From Lachnospiraceae bacterium (GTDB lineage Bacteria; Bacillota; Clostridia; Lachnospirales; Lachnospiraceae), in contig JAKSPO010000008.1 of the NCBI GenBank assembly GCA_024404675.1, forward strand, positions 1-64,000: DNA of 64,000 nt. The letters run 5' to 3'. The notes beneath the pieces were generated by a model. The model was not told where the DNA came from and ran no database searches. It was given only the letters and a program-made list of their open reading frames with translations. Below are positions 6,435 through 14,429 of the stretch, one piece after another (position 1 is the stretch's first letter; each line of letters begins with the position of its first letter). Position numbers and translations under genes: made by a program.

Positions 6435-7859
6435 ATGAGAAAAATTGTTGCGATTCTTTTGATTCTTAGCATGGCATTAACGGTAAATGCGTGCGGCAAT
6501 TCGGAGGATGGCGTGTCGGAGGGACATAAGCGTGAGCCAGGAACGCCGAAGGTAACCATCACACCGACCGGGGAACCGGAGGTTACGCCGACGGAAATAC
6601 CCACACCGGAAGCTACGCCGACACCCGAAGCGACACCTACACCGGGATTTACCCCGATACCGACCGAGGGACCGATCAGAAGCCTGCAGGAGGGACCTCT
6701 TTACAGGGTCGGACATGATGAGGAGCAGGCGTACTGGATTGCTTACTATACCGGCAAGACCGACGGTGAGCCTCTGTTCCAGGGATATTATGAGAGAATT
6801 TACCTGGTTGAGGAGGGCTACGATGCGCTTGCGAAGGCGCTTCGCGCACATAATTATAAGAATTATGAGAATCTGATGGAGTTTCATAAGCAGGCGAGAG
6901 TGCTCGGTTCTCAGGCAGATGCGGAGAAGCGTCATCTCGAGTGTGACCAGTGGTTTTACACAGAGAAGGTGGAGCCGTATCGTAACGACAGCGTCGCATT
7001 CTCCTTTGTAGAAGATATCCGCTGGTCGGTTGATACCAACGTGGGAACGTACCGCAGGGGAATGAATTTTGATACCGAAAGCGGTGCGCTTTACTCTGTT
7101 AGTGATGTTGTTGCCGATAAGCAGGCGCTTACGGAGCTGATTATTGCGGAGCTTATGAAGGATTCGTATTTTGCGAACGGAACGCTTAAGGGAGAGGCGC
7201 TTACGGCGCTGATTATCGACCGCATAGATAATGGAAAGCTTAGCTTTGTGCTGACTGCGGAGGGGGCGACGTTCTGGTTTAATCCGACGGTTGTGGCGCC
7301 GCAGGAGAACGGCGAATACACATTTGTCGTAAAGGCAGCTGAGAAGCCGGGGATTCTTAAGGGGCAATATGCTTCTGCGAAGAATGTTGGAAAGCGAGAG
7401 AAGCGGGCGCCCGAAACGTATCGCGGAGAATACTTTAACAAGCTTGTGACGGCACTTATGCCGCAGCTCAATACCCTTTCCTATAACGACGCGGTTTCGT
7501 ATGTGGAATCGCTCGGGATTCCTTATCAGGCGGTATCGCCGAAGCAGGCGCTCAACGAGTACGAGCAGTGCGCAATTACGGTCAAGGATACGAACGGTGA
7601 CGTGATTCAGATTCAGTTCGACCCGTACGCAAGCGATATCAGGAATTATCTGCTGGAGGGCATTACAATTACCAATGAAGAGAAATGCAGATATGTATTT
7701 CTTGAGGCGGATTATTTCCATAGAGACAAGATTACATATTTTGTGAATGAATACGAAAATGACCTGCGTTTCCATGTCGGATTCAGTGACTGGGAGGACG
7801 CGGTGGATGTTTCGATGACCGCTTATCCGTTGTACTATTCCGATATGCGGAAGGAATAA
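6435..7859 (+). CDS. Lipoprotein with RsiV-like (DUF3298-like) domain, copy 2
   Basis: A 474-residue paralogue of the protein encoded at 3336-4709. It has the same architecture: lipobox NAC at about residue 20, a Thr/Pro stalk, then the pattern EGYDALAKAL, RNDSVAFSF and NFDTESGALYSVSDVV. Shared tails such as 'SPKxAxxExEQCxIxVKDxNGDVI' and 'FxxWEDAxDV' run through the C-terminal third. The start follows GGAGGGG by five bases. It sits 14 nt after the nuclease gene, so the nuclease is bracketed by the two paralogues. Confidence 0.8.
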   Translation: MRKIVAILLILSMALTVNACGNSEDGVSEGHKREPGTPKVTITPTGEPEVTPTEIPTPEATPTPEATPTPGFTPIPTEGPIRSLQEGPLYRVGHDEEQAYWIAYYTGKTDGEPLFQGYYERIYLVEEGYDALAKALRAHNYKNYENLMEFHKQARVLGSQADAEKRHLECDQWFYTEKVEPYRNDSVAFSFVEDIRWSVDTNVGTYRRGMNFDTESGALYSVSDVVADKQALTELIIAELMKDSYFANGTLKGEALTALIIDRIDNGKLSFVLTAEGATFWFNPTVVAPQENGEYTFVVKAAEKPGILKGQYASAKNVGKREKRAPETYRGEYFNKLVTALMPQLNTLSYNDAVSYVESLGIPYQAVSPKQALNEYEQCAITVKDTNGDVIQIQFDPYASDIRNYLLEGITITNEEKCRYVFLEADYFHRDKITYFVNEYENDLRFHVGFSDWEDAVDVSMTAYPLYYSDMRKE

Positions 7860-7885
7860 TTGAGCACTTTCATAAGGGGAATTAT

Positions 7886-8653
7886 ATGCGAAAGAAATTG
7901 ACTATCGGCCTGGTACTTCTGGCTGCATTCATACTTTTCACCGTGCTTGTTAAAACGGTTGACGTAAAGCCGATTGGCAGGCAGGGGACCGACGTCGGAA
8001 TGGCAACGGTCAATGAGTGGTTTAATGGGTTAACCGCCTACCACGAGACACTTTATAAGGTGACGGAGTATGTGGGATATCTGGCATTTGCCGTAATCGG
8101 TGCTTTCGGCCTGTTGGGACTTAAGCAACTGATCGAGCGACGCTCGCTTATCAAGGTGGACCGGGACATCCTGCTACTCGGCGGCTTCTACGTCGTCGTG
8201 CTTGCCTGCTACGTTCTTTTCGAAAAGCTTGTCATCAACTACCGACCGATCTACGCGGGCGAGGAGGAGCTTGAGGCGTCCTATCCGTCGTCGCATACGC
8301 TTCTGTTCGTTGCGGTGATGACGACCGCTGTGATGCAGCTTATCGTTCGCGCGCGTGGCACTGTATACGAGAAGGTGATGATGTGCCTTTTCACGGCTGC
8401 AGGCCTTTTTATGGTGGTCGGCCGCGCATTCTGCGGCGTTCACTGGCTTACGGATATTCTGGGTGGAATGCTTCTTGCGGCGGCACTGGTTTCTGTGTAC
8501 GCAGCGCTTGCCTTCCCGGACGGGATTCGGAAGCCTGACGGGAAGTACCCGCATGGAAACAACCTGAACCGGTTCGGTGGTGTGTACGCTGGACCGCCAA
8601 TCAACTGTGTATATGCCGGTCCGGAGATGTTTGAGAAGGAGTCGGAGAAATAG
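7886..8653 (+). CDS. PAP2-family membrane phosphatase
   Basis: A 255-residue membrane protein with about six hydrophobic segments. All three PAP2/phosphatidic-acid-phosphatase motifs are present: KLVINYRP (motif 1, K-x6-R-P), SYPSSHT (motif 2, PSxH), and GRAFCGVHWLTDILGG (motif 3, here with G instead of S before R). It likely dephosphorylates a lipid phosphate such as undecaprenyl pyrophosphate or phosphatidic acid. It ends exactly where a perfect palindrome begins, 0 nt after the stop. Confidence 0.85.
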   Translation: MRKKLTIGLVLLAAFILFTVLVKTVDVKPIGRQGTDVGMATVNEWFNGLTAYHETLYKVTEYVGYLAFAVIGAFGLLGLKQLIERRSLIKVDRDILLLGGFYVVVLACYVLFEKLVINYRPIYAGEEELEASYPSSHTLLFVAVMTTAVMQLIVRARGTVYEKVMMCLFTAAGLFMVVGRAFCGVHWLTDILGGMLLAAALVSVYAALAFPDGIRKPDGKYPHGNNLNRFGGVYAGPPINCVYAGPEMFEKESEK

Positions 8654-8727
8654 TGGTCTCTTGGGGACGGGGTTAGGGGCTCATTTTCGTGAGAAAATGA
8701 GCCCCTAACCCCGTCCCCAAGAGACCA
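8654..8727. repeat. Perfect 35-bp palindrome, REP-like
   Basis: Two perfect 35-bp arms (8654-8688 and 8693-8727) enclose the loop GTGA. The outer part has a GGGGACGGGG core. The first 22 bases recur exactly at 10987-11008. No T-run follows, so it may end transcription only weakly. Its perfect symmetry and recurrence look like a small mobile palindrome (REP/MITE class). It starts right after a stop codon. Confidence 0.85.
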
Positions 8728-8730
8728 TGT

Positions 8731-8760
8731 TTGACAAAAGGGGGCAAAATGCGCTAAAAT
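8731..8760 (+). promoter_or_regulatory. Promoter of the AAA/DUF4143 gene
   Basis: TTGACA (8731-8736) and TAAAAT (8755-8760) are spaced 18 bp apart, 53 bp before the ATG at 8814. The -35 lies only 3 bp from the palindrome. Confidence 0.6.
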
Positions 8761-8813
8761 ATGGATAAAAAACGGGGCAGAATGCTGGTTGGTGTATTGA
8801 GAGGTGTGTTGCT

Positions 8814-10161
8814 ATGTATAGAAAAGCCGAAAGGGTTATTAAAAAGTGGATAGAGAATTCCAATAAGGCGCTCCTGGTGACCGGAGCAAGGCAGATTGGT
8901 AAAACCTGGCTGGTCAGAGACGAAATCGGTAAGAGCGGTTTTAAGATATTTGAAATTAATTTCCTTGACCAACCGGGGATGGTAAATTACCTTAATGCAC
9001 AGATGAGCGCAGCGGATTTTCTGGTTAAGTTAAAAATGATTATGCCTGAGGAATGTAAGCCACATGAAACAATCGTTTTTTTCGACGAGATTCAAAGATG
9101 CCCCGAGATAATGACGAAGATTAAGTTCCTGGTTGAGGAAGGAAGCTTTAAGTATGTAATGAGTGGATCACTGCTTGGAGTAGAACTTCATGGGATCACA
9201 TCTGCTCCTGTCGGATATCTGTCAATTCTGAAGATGTATCCAATGGATTTTGAAGAGTTTATGATAGCAAATGGTGTTTCCAGGGTAACATTGGATATGC
9301 TGCAGGAGAGGTTTGACTCGCGTCAAAGAGTGGATGATTTTATACATCAGAAGCTTATGTCGCTTTATTTCGTATATCTGATTGTTGGCGGAATGCCGGA
9401 TGCTGTGAAGAGATATATTGAAACAAAGGACATACGTGAGGTTGACAGAATCCAAAAAGACATAGTGGAGTTATATAAAGAGGGTTTTTCACAGTATGAG
9501 CATGAAGACAAGAAGCTTAAGCTGAAATCGATTTATGAGGTCGTGCCGGCAGAGCTGAACAAGCAGAATAAGAAATTTGTTTTCACAATGCTTAACAAAG
9601 AACTCAAATTTGACAGATATGAAAACAGCTTTTTTTTGGCTAAAGGAAGCCGGGGTTGTGATACCTGTATATAATGTTGATTCGCCTACAATACCGTTGA
9701 TGGCAAGTAAGTGTAGTAATGTATTCAGATTGTTTTCCAGTGACACGGGGTTACTTACAAGCGCTTATCCGGCGGAAACCAAGATAGAACTCATAAGTCA
9801 GAACGCAGAAGTGAATAATGGAGCGCATTTTGAGAATGCAGTGGCGCAGCAGCTCCTGGCAAATGGATTTGTACCATATTTTTGCAAGAAGAAAAATCTA
9901 GGAGAGATTGACTTTTTGATTGAAATGGCCGGAACGATTGTTCCTGTTGAGGTCAAATCGGGGAAAGATTTCAAGGCTCATAAGGCATTGGATAAATATA
10001 TGGGTGTACCGGATTACCATCTTGAGAGGGCATATGTACTTTCGACCTACAATGTAGAAACGGATGGAGTTGTGACATATCTACCGATATACATGTGCTA
10101 CCTCATAAAGGAAACTGAACCGGAACAGTTGATTGTGGATTTGGATATGTCCGGTATATAA
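8814..10161 (+). pseudogene. AAA ATPase / DUF4143 protein, split by a one-base frameshift
   Basis: The two halves of one protein lie in different frames. The first (8814-9674) has AAA_14 features: Walker A GARQIGKT at about residues 23-30, Walker B IVFFDEIQ, and the sensor stretch MSGS. The second (about 9625-10161) carries the DUF4143 C-terminus with a PD-(D/E)xK-like signature (GEIDFLIE then VPVEVKSGK). They overlap around a run of eight T (9630-9637). With seven T the reading passes smoothly from 'ENSFFWLKEAG' onwards. The gene may be dead, phase-variable, rescued by slippage, or a sequencing error. Such ATPases are usually stand-alone, mobile-like genes. Its base composition is more A+T-rich than its neighbours. 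Confidence 0.85.
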
Positions 10162-10191
10162 ATGATGCAGAAGGTCAAGCGAGGTGATACG

Positions 10192-11022
10192 ATGCAGGGA
10201 CTTAAGATAATCACGTTGATGGAGGACAATCTGTGTGGCGAGGGACTGGTTTCCGAGCATGGTCTTTCGGTTTATATCGAGACGAAGAAGCATAAGCTTT
10301 TGGTAGATACCGGGCAGTCTGACAAGACGCTTCAGAACGCAGCCGTAATGGGGGTCGATCTGACACAGGTGGATACGGTTGTGCTGAGCCACGGGCATTA
10401 TGACCATTCCGGCGGCTTGCTCGCTTTCGCGGCAATCAATCCTACGGCCGATATCTACATGCGGGAATGTGCCGACGGCGAATATTATGCCTTTAAGGAA
10501 GGTGGCGAGCGGTATATTGGAATCGATAAGGCGATAAGCAAGCTTCCGAAGCTGCACACGGTTGAGAGTGATGTGACGATTGATGAGGAGCTATCGATCT
10601 TTACTGATATCAGAAGGGCTCGGCCGATTCCGAGAGGCAACAGTCGCCTGCATGAGAAGCAGGGAGAGGAATATGTGCAGGACAGCTTCGCTCATGAGCA
10701 GTATCTGGTCATTCAATACGAGGCAGGGCACTATGCGTTAATCTCAGGGTGCGCGCACAATGGTATTCTGAATATTATCGATGCATTTCGCGAGCGGTAC
10801 CATAGGGATCCGGATATTGTAGTAAGCGGCTTTCATATGGTGCTGCCGGAATACAGCGAGGCGGATCTTGCGGAGATCAGAGCAGCCGCAGAGGAGCTTG
10901 CCGGAATGGATACCGAATTCTACACCGGGCACTGCACCGGCGATGTCGCAATGTCAATTCTGAAGGAAACCCTTGGCCCGAAATTGTGGTCTCTTGGGGA
11001 CGGGGTTAAGGGTTCAAAATAA
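10192..11022 (+). CDS. Metallo-beta-lactamase-fold hydrolase (DHPS-like)
   Basis: A 276-residue protein with the MBL-fold metal motif SHGHYDHSGG and downstream metal ligands SGCAHNGI and GHCTGD. It resembles the 7,8-dihydropterin-6-methyl-4-(ribofuranosyl)aminobenzene-phosphate-synthase-like subgroup, with LVDTGQSDKTLQNA before the motif. The actual reaction is unknown. The start at 10192 has GCGAGGTGA upstream; an ATG at 10162 lacks a ribosome site. The last 13 or so residues (LWSLGDGVKGSK) are encoded by a copy of the REP-like palindrome arm, so the native C-terminus was replaced or extended. Confidence 0.8.
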   Translation: MQGLKIITLMEDNLCGEGLVSEHGLSVYIETKKHKLLVDTGQSDKTLQNAAVMGVDLTQVDTVVLSHGHYDHSGGLLAFAAINPTADIYMRECADGEYYAFKEGGERYIGIDKAISKLPKLHTVESDVTIDEELSIFTDIRRARPIPRGNSRLHEKQGEEYVQDSFAHEQYLVIQYEAGHYALISGCAHNGILNIIDAFRERYHRDPDIVVSGFHMVLPEYSEADLAEIRAAAEELAGMDTEFYTGHCTGDVAMSILKETLGPKLWSLGDGVKGSK

Positions 11023-11192
11023 TAACCACCAAGCCCAACGGCGACACGAACGTACCCGCCCGCAGAGGCAGTACCAAAACTACCAAACTATCACACAACG
11101 AAAAGACCCAACGGTACAGCAAGACACTGAATCGTTGGGCCTTATTGATTTTATTAAGTCCTTAATCAAGTCCCGTCCCCGGGCACTTAACC
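10987..11192. repeat. REP-like arms bracketing the end of the MBL gene
   Basis: Bases 10987-11008 are identical to the left arm of the palindrome at 8654, and the match continues imperfectly to about 11016. At 11168-11192, in inverted orientation, lies a related GGGGACGGG-core arm (read on the minus strand). About 150 bp separate them. This looks like a degenerate composite REP-like element. The open frame 10973-11419 across this region is not supported as a gene. Apart from this and a terminator, 11023-11288 holds nothing recognised. Confidence 0.6.
11098..11140 (-). terminator. Minus-strand terminator
   Basis: Read on the minus strand, CCCAACG (11133-11139) pairs with CGTTGGG (11107-11113) and is followed by TCTTTTCG. 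It lies about 150 nt beyond the stop of the zinc-ribbon gene. Confidence 0.45.
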
Positions 11193-11288
11193 ATAGATGT
11201 CTGAATCAGGAGTATGCCTTACATCGCGGAGCTGCATATGGCAGCAGGCACATGCAGGAGCATGTAGGAGGCACAGCCAAAGCCTTCA

Positions 11289-12407
11289 TCAGGGCTTCGG
11301 GGTACCGCAGGAACCACAGAAGCGGCCATAGTTCTCACTGCCGCAGTTCGGGCAGAACCAGCGACCGGCCTGAACCGGAGCAGCCATCTCTGTCGGATCG
11401 CTCACATCAGCTTCGGTAAATGTTACCATGCCGGGAGCATTGACGAAGCCGTCCTCCGTATAACCGGAAGCTGCCGGAGCAGAAACAGGAGCAACAACAG
11501 GCGTAACCGCCGGAGCCACATCAACCGTAGCCACCGGAGCAACAGGCTCACCTGTAACCGCCGGAGCAACGCCCACACCGCCAACCATACCTGCAACCGC
11601 AGCAACAGCCCCTGCAACGCCGGCAACAGACGCGGAAACGCCTGCGGCACCGGTTGAGGGCACAGTGTTCGAAGCAGCATTCATAGCATCCATAAAGGAG
11701 AGAGAATCAGAAGAAGCACCGGCACTTGCTATGTGGTCAGCAAGTGTTCCCATCAGCGCGCGACCGATCTCAATCTGCAGATTAATATACTTCTGATACT
11801 CAGGATTCATCAGATTAATGGTGTTGGTCTGTCCCGCAAGCACGCCGAGGAGACCGCTGACCTTCTCGCCGCCGGTAGCCTCGCGAAGAACGACGCGGGA
11901 ATTGTTCAGCTGGAAGCTAATCTCATCAATGTACGGATGATTGACCGTGATCTTGAAGTAGAAATCATAGGAGTACTCGTAGCGAGGAGGATTGTAGCTG
12001 ACCTCCTTGCCGGTACTGTCCTTCATACGAAGCTCGCGCTTATATTCGCGGGAATCCGGCATTGTGGAAAGGATCGCGGACAGATCGATGATGTCCGGGT
12101 TGCCGGAGGGCATGTTCTTTTTGTAGCAAACGGCGAACTTACGAGCATTTTCGTCAATGAAAAGCTGCTGAGAGCCTTCACCGAAGATCCTTGTTGTCTG
12201 AAAAGCATTGGCCGCAGCCTGGTTGTTCTCGCGATATGCAAGCTGCTCCTTGATGCTCTGTACGGTGCTGTGTCTGCGCTCGCTGAACCAGGGCGAAAGC
12301 TTGCCGGCACATTCCTTGCAAAGGTTGCCGTCCTCGAGCTTGCGGTTTCCGAGAAGACCAATCTTCGCGCCGCACACATCACAAAATTTCTTGTCAAATA
12401 AACCCAT
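11289..12407 (-). CDS. Double zinc-ribbon protein with DUF4428-like N-terminus
   Basis: A 372-residue protein. The N-terminal zinc finger (CDVCGAKIGLLGNRKLEDG...LCKECAGKL, residues 9-38) matches the DUF4428 type. A middle soluble domain of about 180 residues follows. Then comes a roughly 100-residue Ala/Val/Pro-rich low-complexity linker, and finally a C-terminal ribbon CPNCGSENYGRFCGSCG. The start at 12407 has AAAAGGAG eight bases upstream. Proteins of this type are common in Clostridia and have no firm function; paired ribbons suggest a scaffold or an intracellular envelope-stress-type adaptor. The gene follows the RiPP operon on the same strand, 75 nt after it, but is probably separate. 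Confidence 0.75.
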   Translation of the reverse strand: MGLFDKKFCDVCGAKIGLLGNRKLEDGNLCKECAGKLSPWFSERRHSTVQSIKEQLAYRENNQAAANAFQTTRIFGEGSQQLFIDENARKFAVCYKKNMPSGNPDIIDLSAILSTMPDSREYKRELRMKDSTGKEVSYNPPRYEYSYDFYFKITVNHPYIDEISFQLNNSRVVLREATGGEKVSGLLGVLAGQTNTINLMNPEYQKYINLQIEIGRALMGTLADHIASAGASSDSLSFMDAMNAASNTVPSTGAAGVSASVAGVAGAVAAVAGMVGGVGVAPAVTGEPVAPVATVDVAPAVTPVVAPVSAPAASGYTEDGFVNAPGMVTFTEADVSDPTEMAAPVQAGRWFCPNCGSENYGRFCGSCGTPKP

Positions 12408-12482
12408 ATCCAAAACTCCTTTTTTATAATATAAGCCCCCAAAAAGCTTATTCACTAATTATATAACAGCGGAAAATACCTG

Positions 12483-12917
12483 TCAACGCTTGTGGTGCAG
12501 CCGCCTGAACAGCCATCCCTTGGCCCGCTGGTACAGAATGCGAAGCGGCGTCAGCAGCATATGAACACGCACATAAAGCTTGTAGCGCGCATCCTCGACG
12601 GTATAGACACGCCCTTTTCGAATGAAGGAGGTCATAATCCCGATGATATCGTCGTCCGTTGTCTGATATTCCTTGTTGATGCAGTTATCACCGAGAATCA
12701 CATAATGCCCGTCCGGCAGAACCTTGATCACGCGGTGCAGAACATAGTCCTTGCCCCGATGGTACAGAGCGACATCGTAGCGCTTCAGGCGCTCGTCGGG
12801 CTTCTTACGGCGCACCGTGAACAGATCCCGCCCTTCCTTTAGAAGCGGATTCATGCTGACGCCCTTGAAGCGATAGGTCATCTCATCATATTCCTCGAGA
12901 AATTCATCGTAAGTCAT
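12483..12917 (-). CDS. Soluble S26-type (Ser/His) peptidase of the RiPP operon
   Basis: A 144-residue protein with signal-peptidase S26B features. The catalytic Ser is S21 in GVSMNPLL and the His is H61 in YVLHRVI. An Asp follows in LGDNC (residue 77). The dyad is Ser/His as in SipW and ER signal peptidases, not Ser/Lys. No N-terminal membrane anchor is present; only a basic amphipathic helix at the C-terminus could touch the membrane. The start at 12917 has AGGTGAG six bases upstream. It is the last gene of the putative RiPP operon, and its inferred role is removal of the precursor leader. Confidence 0.75.
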   Translation of the reverse strand: MTYDEFLEEYDEMTYRFKGVSMNPLLKEGRDLFTVRRKKPDERLKRYDVALYHRGKDYVLHRVIKVLPDGHYVILGDNCINKEYQTTDDDIIGIMTSFIRKGRVYTVEDARYKLYVRVHMLLTPLRILYQRAKGWLFRRLHHKR

Positions 12918-12934
12918 AGAAGCCTCACCTGTGG

Positions 12935-13648
12935 TCAGAGTAATGCACAACGAATCAGGTACAGAACCAGAAGATGTGCGGGATAGAAGAGGTAGAACGC
13001 GTATTTGGCGGCAGCTCCCTTGATGAAGCCACGCTCGCCGTTATAAAGCGCGACGGCCAGGTACGCGGGCAGTGTTCTCGGTCCGAGAAGCAGGATACCA
13101 AGCACGCTCTGCGTCAGAAGGTCGCTTCGCAGCACATACAGTAGAAGGATGAAGCCGACACCGCCGATGCGATAATCGGCAGCCAGCACGTAGCTGAAAG
13201 CAAGAACGCCAAGAATCGCCAAGGCACGCCACAGCATTCTTGCGGACAGGCGCTCGTAAAGGTATATGGCAACAACGCCCAGGAAGAGTGTGAAGAACAC
13301 GTTCTGGCGTTCGTAGTGCCACGTCCCCGCATGCACGTAATTCCACGGAAGCTCAGAAATCATCGCTCCGATGAGCAGCGTGCAGCCGTAGCGGAAGCGG
13401 CTTCTTGTATGGAGATAGCCCTCCACAATCAGAAAGCAGAATATCGGAAAAGCAGTGCGGCCGATGGTACGCATCAGATAGTATACCGTCAGCTTGTGCC
13501 CGAGAAGTGTGCCAAAGCTATAGCCGAAGAAGCTTTTAAAGCAAGGGGCAAGATAAGCGGCGATGTGATCGATCAGCATGGTGATGACCGCAATCATCTT
13601 CAATGCGCTGCCGCTAAGGAAACGCGAAGGCAGGTTACGTTCATTCAT
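12935..13648 (-). CDS. TraX-family membrane protein
   Basis: A 237-residue polytopic protein. The N-terminal LKMIAVITMLIDHIAAYL, followed later by GRTAFPIFCFLIVEGYLHTRS, is the TraX signature; about seven hydrophobic segments are seen. TraX of the F plasmid is required for N-terminal acetylation of pilin. Chromosomal relatives in Firmicutes are mostly uncharacterised. Its ATG overlaps the end of the upstream kinase gene by 8 bp, which ties it into the operon. An acetylation role on the peptide is an inference. Confidence 0.85.
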   Translation of the reverse strand: MNERNLPSRFLSGSALKMIAVITMLIDHIAAYLAPCFKSFFGYSFGTLLGHKLTVYYLMRTIGRTAFPIFCFLIVEGYLHTRSRFRYGCTLLIGAMISELPWNYVHAGTWHYERQNVFFTLFLGVVAIYLYERLSARMLWRALAILGVLAFSYVLAADYRIGGVGFILLLYVLRSDLLTQSVLGILLLGPRTLPAYLAVALYNGERGFIKGAAAKYAFYLFYPAHLLVLYLIRCALL

Positions 13649-14354
13649 GGTTCATGCCCTCATAAGAGACGCGTGCCGCATCCGGATCCATATTGCAGCC
13701 AAGACGGTAAAGCGCAATCTTTCCGGCCATCCGGTTCAGAAGGTCGATGGTATGCGCCAACTTTAGCGGATCCTTCGAGCGATAGGTCTGCTGATACAGA
13801 ATGGCAAATGCCTCGTCAACGTCGATTCGCTCAATATGATTGGTCGTATCTCTCGTCAATATACAGATTGCCTTCACCGGAACAGAGGTATTCGTGCTCA
13901 GGTGATGCTTGCCGTCCCACGGCGAACCGTACACGCGCACCTCGTCCTCTCCGACATGGATAAATGGCTTGTCGTCGTTGATCATCGTCACGCGGTCCCC
14001 ATACATCTCACGCCAAAGGCGAGAATGCGTTGATTTGCCGGTGCCGCTGAGCGCAGCGAAAAGATATCCCTGCCCGTCCACAGCCAAAGCAGAGGAGTGG
14101 AACAGGATAGTATCGTAATCAATCAAAGCCTCGGAAAGTTTGCGCTGGATGGCAAGGGATTCGAGGTAAGCAGGAGAAATGCGATTTGTAAGGTCGGTAT
14201 TGGCGGTTTCCTTTTGCATTTCGTTGTCTGAAACAGAGATAGTAAACTTGGGAAGGAACTCGGTACTGACATATTGTTGAAAGAAAGATAGTGATTTGTC
14301 TGAAGAGAGATTAATCTCAACGGGGATGTCAGCAAAACAACAGCATATTTTCAT
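13641..14354 (-). CDS. HPr-kinase-like P-loop kinase of the RiPP operon
   Basis: A 237-residue protein similar to the catalytic domain of HPr kinase/PEP carboxykinase. It shows FHSSALA (residues 85-91), Walker A SGTGKST (103-109), INDDKP (125-130) and YGSPWDGK. It lacks the N-terminal regulatory domain of true HprK, and its first 60 residues are not conserved. Related kinases in lasso- and other RiPP clusters phosphorylate Ser of the peptide. It lies 75 nt after the precursor gene, with a hairpin in between. The precursor has one Ser, several Thr and one Tyr as candidate acceptors. Confidence 0.8.
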   Translation of the reverse strand: MKICCCFADIPVEINLSSDKSLSFFQQYVSTEFLPKFTISVSDNEMQKETANTDLTNRISPAYLESLAIQRKLSEALIDYDTILFHSSALAVDGQGYLFAALSGTGKSTHSRLWREMYGDRVTMINDDKPFIHVGEDEVRVYGSPWDGKHHLSTNTSVPVKAICILTRDTTNHIERIDVDEAFAILYQQTYRSKDPLKLAHTIDLLNRMAGKIALYRLGCNMDPDAARVSYEGMNHE

Positions 14355-14371
14355 GATAATGATACCTTTTG

Positions 14372-14404
14372 AAATAAAAACGGCATAGCCAAATAGCTAT
14401 GCCG
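14372..14404 (-). terminator. Hairpin with T-run after the precursor gene
   Basis: On the minus strand a perfect 9-bp stem (14396-14404 with 14381-14389) is followed by TTTTTATTTC. It sits 25 nt after the precursor stop and before the kinase gene. It can act as a partial terminator, giving more precursor than downstream enzymes. Confidence 0.75.
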
Positions 14405-14429
14405 ATGAATAAACAAAATAACAAAACGA

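Noticed and set aside
6477..7775. 432-residue antisense frame opposite the second RsiV-like lipoprotein
   Set aside because: The plus-strand gene has signal peptide, ribosome site and a paralogue; the antisense frame has none.
10973..11419. 148-residue plus-strand open frame after the MBL gene
   Set aside because: It starts inside the MBL gene, crosses the REP-like remnant and a terminator, runs antisense into the zinc-ribbon gene, has no ribosome site and no recognisable domain.
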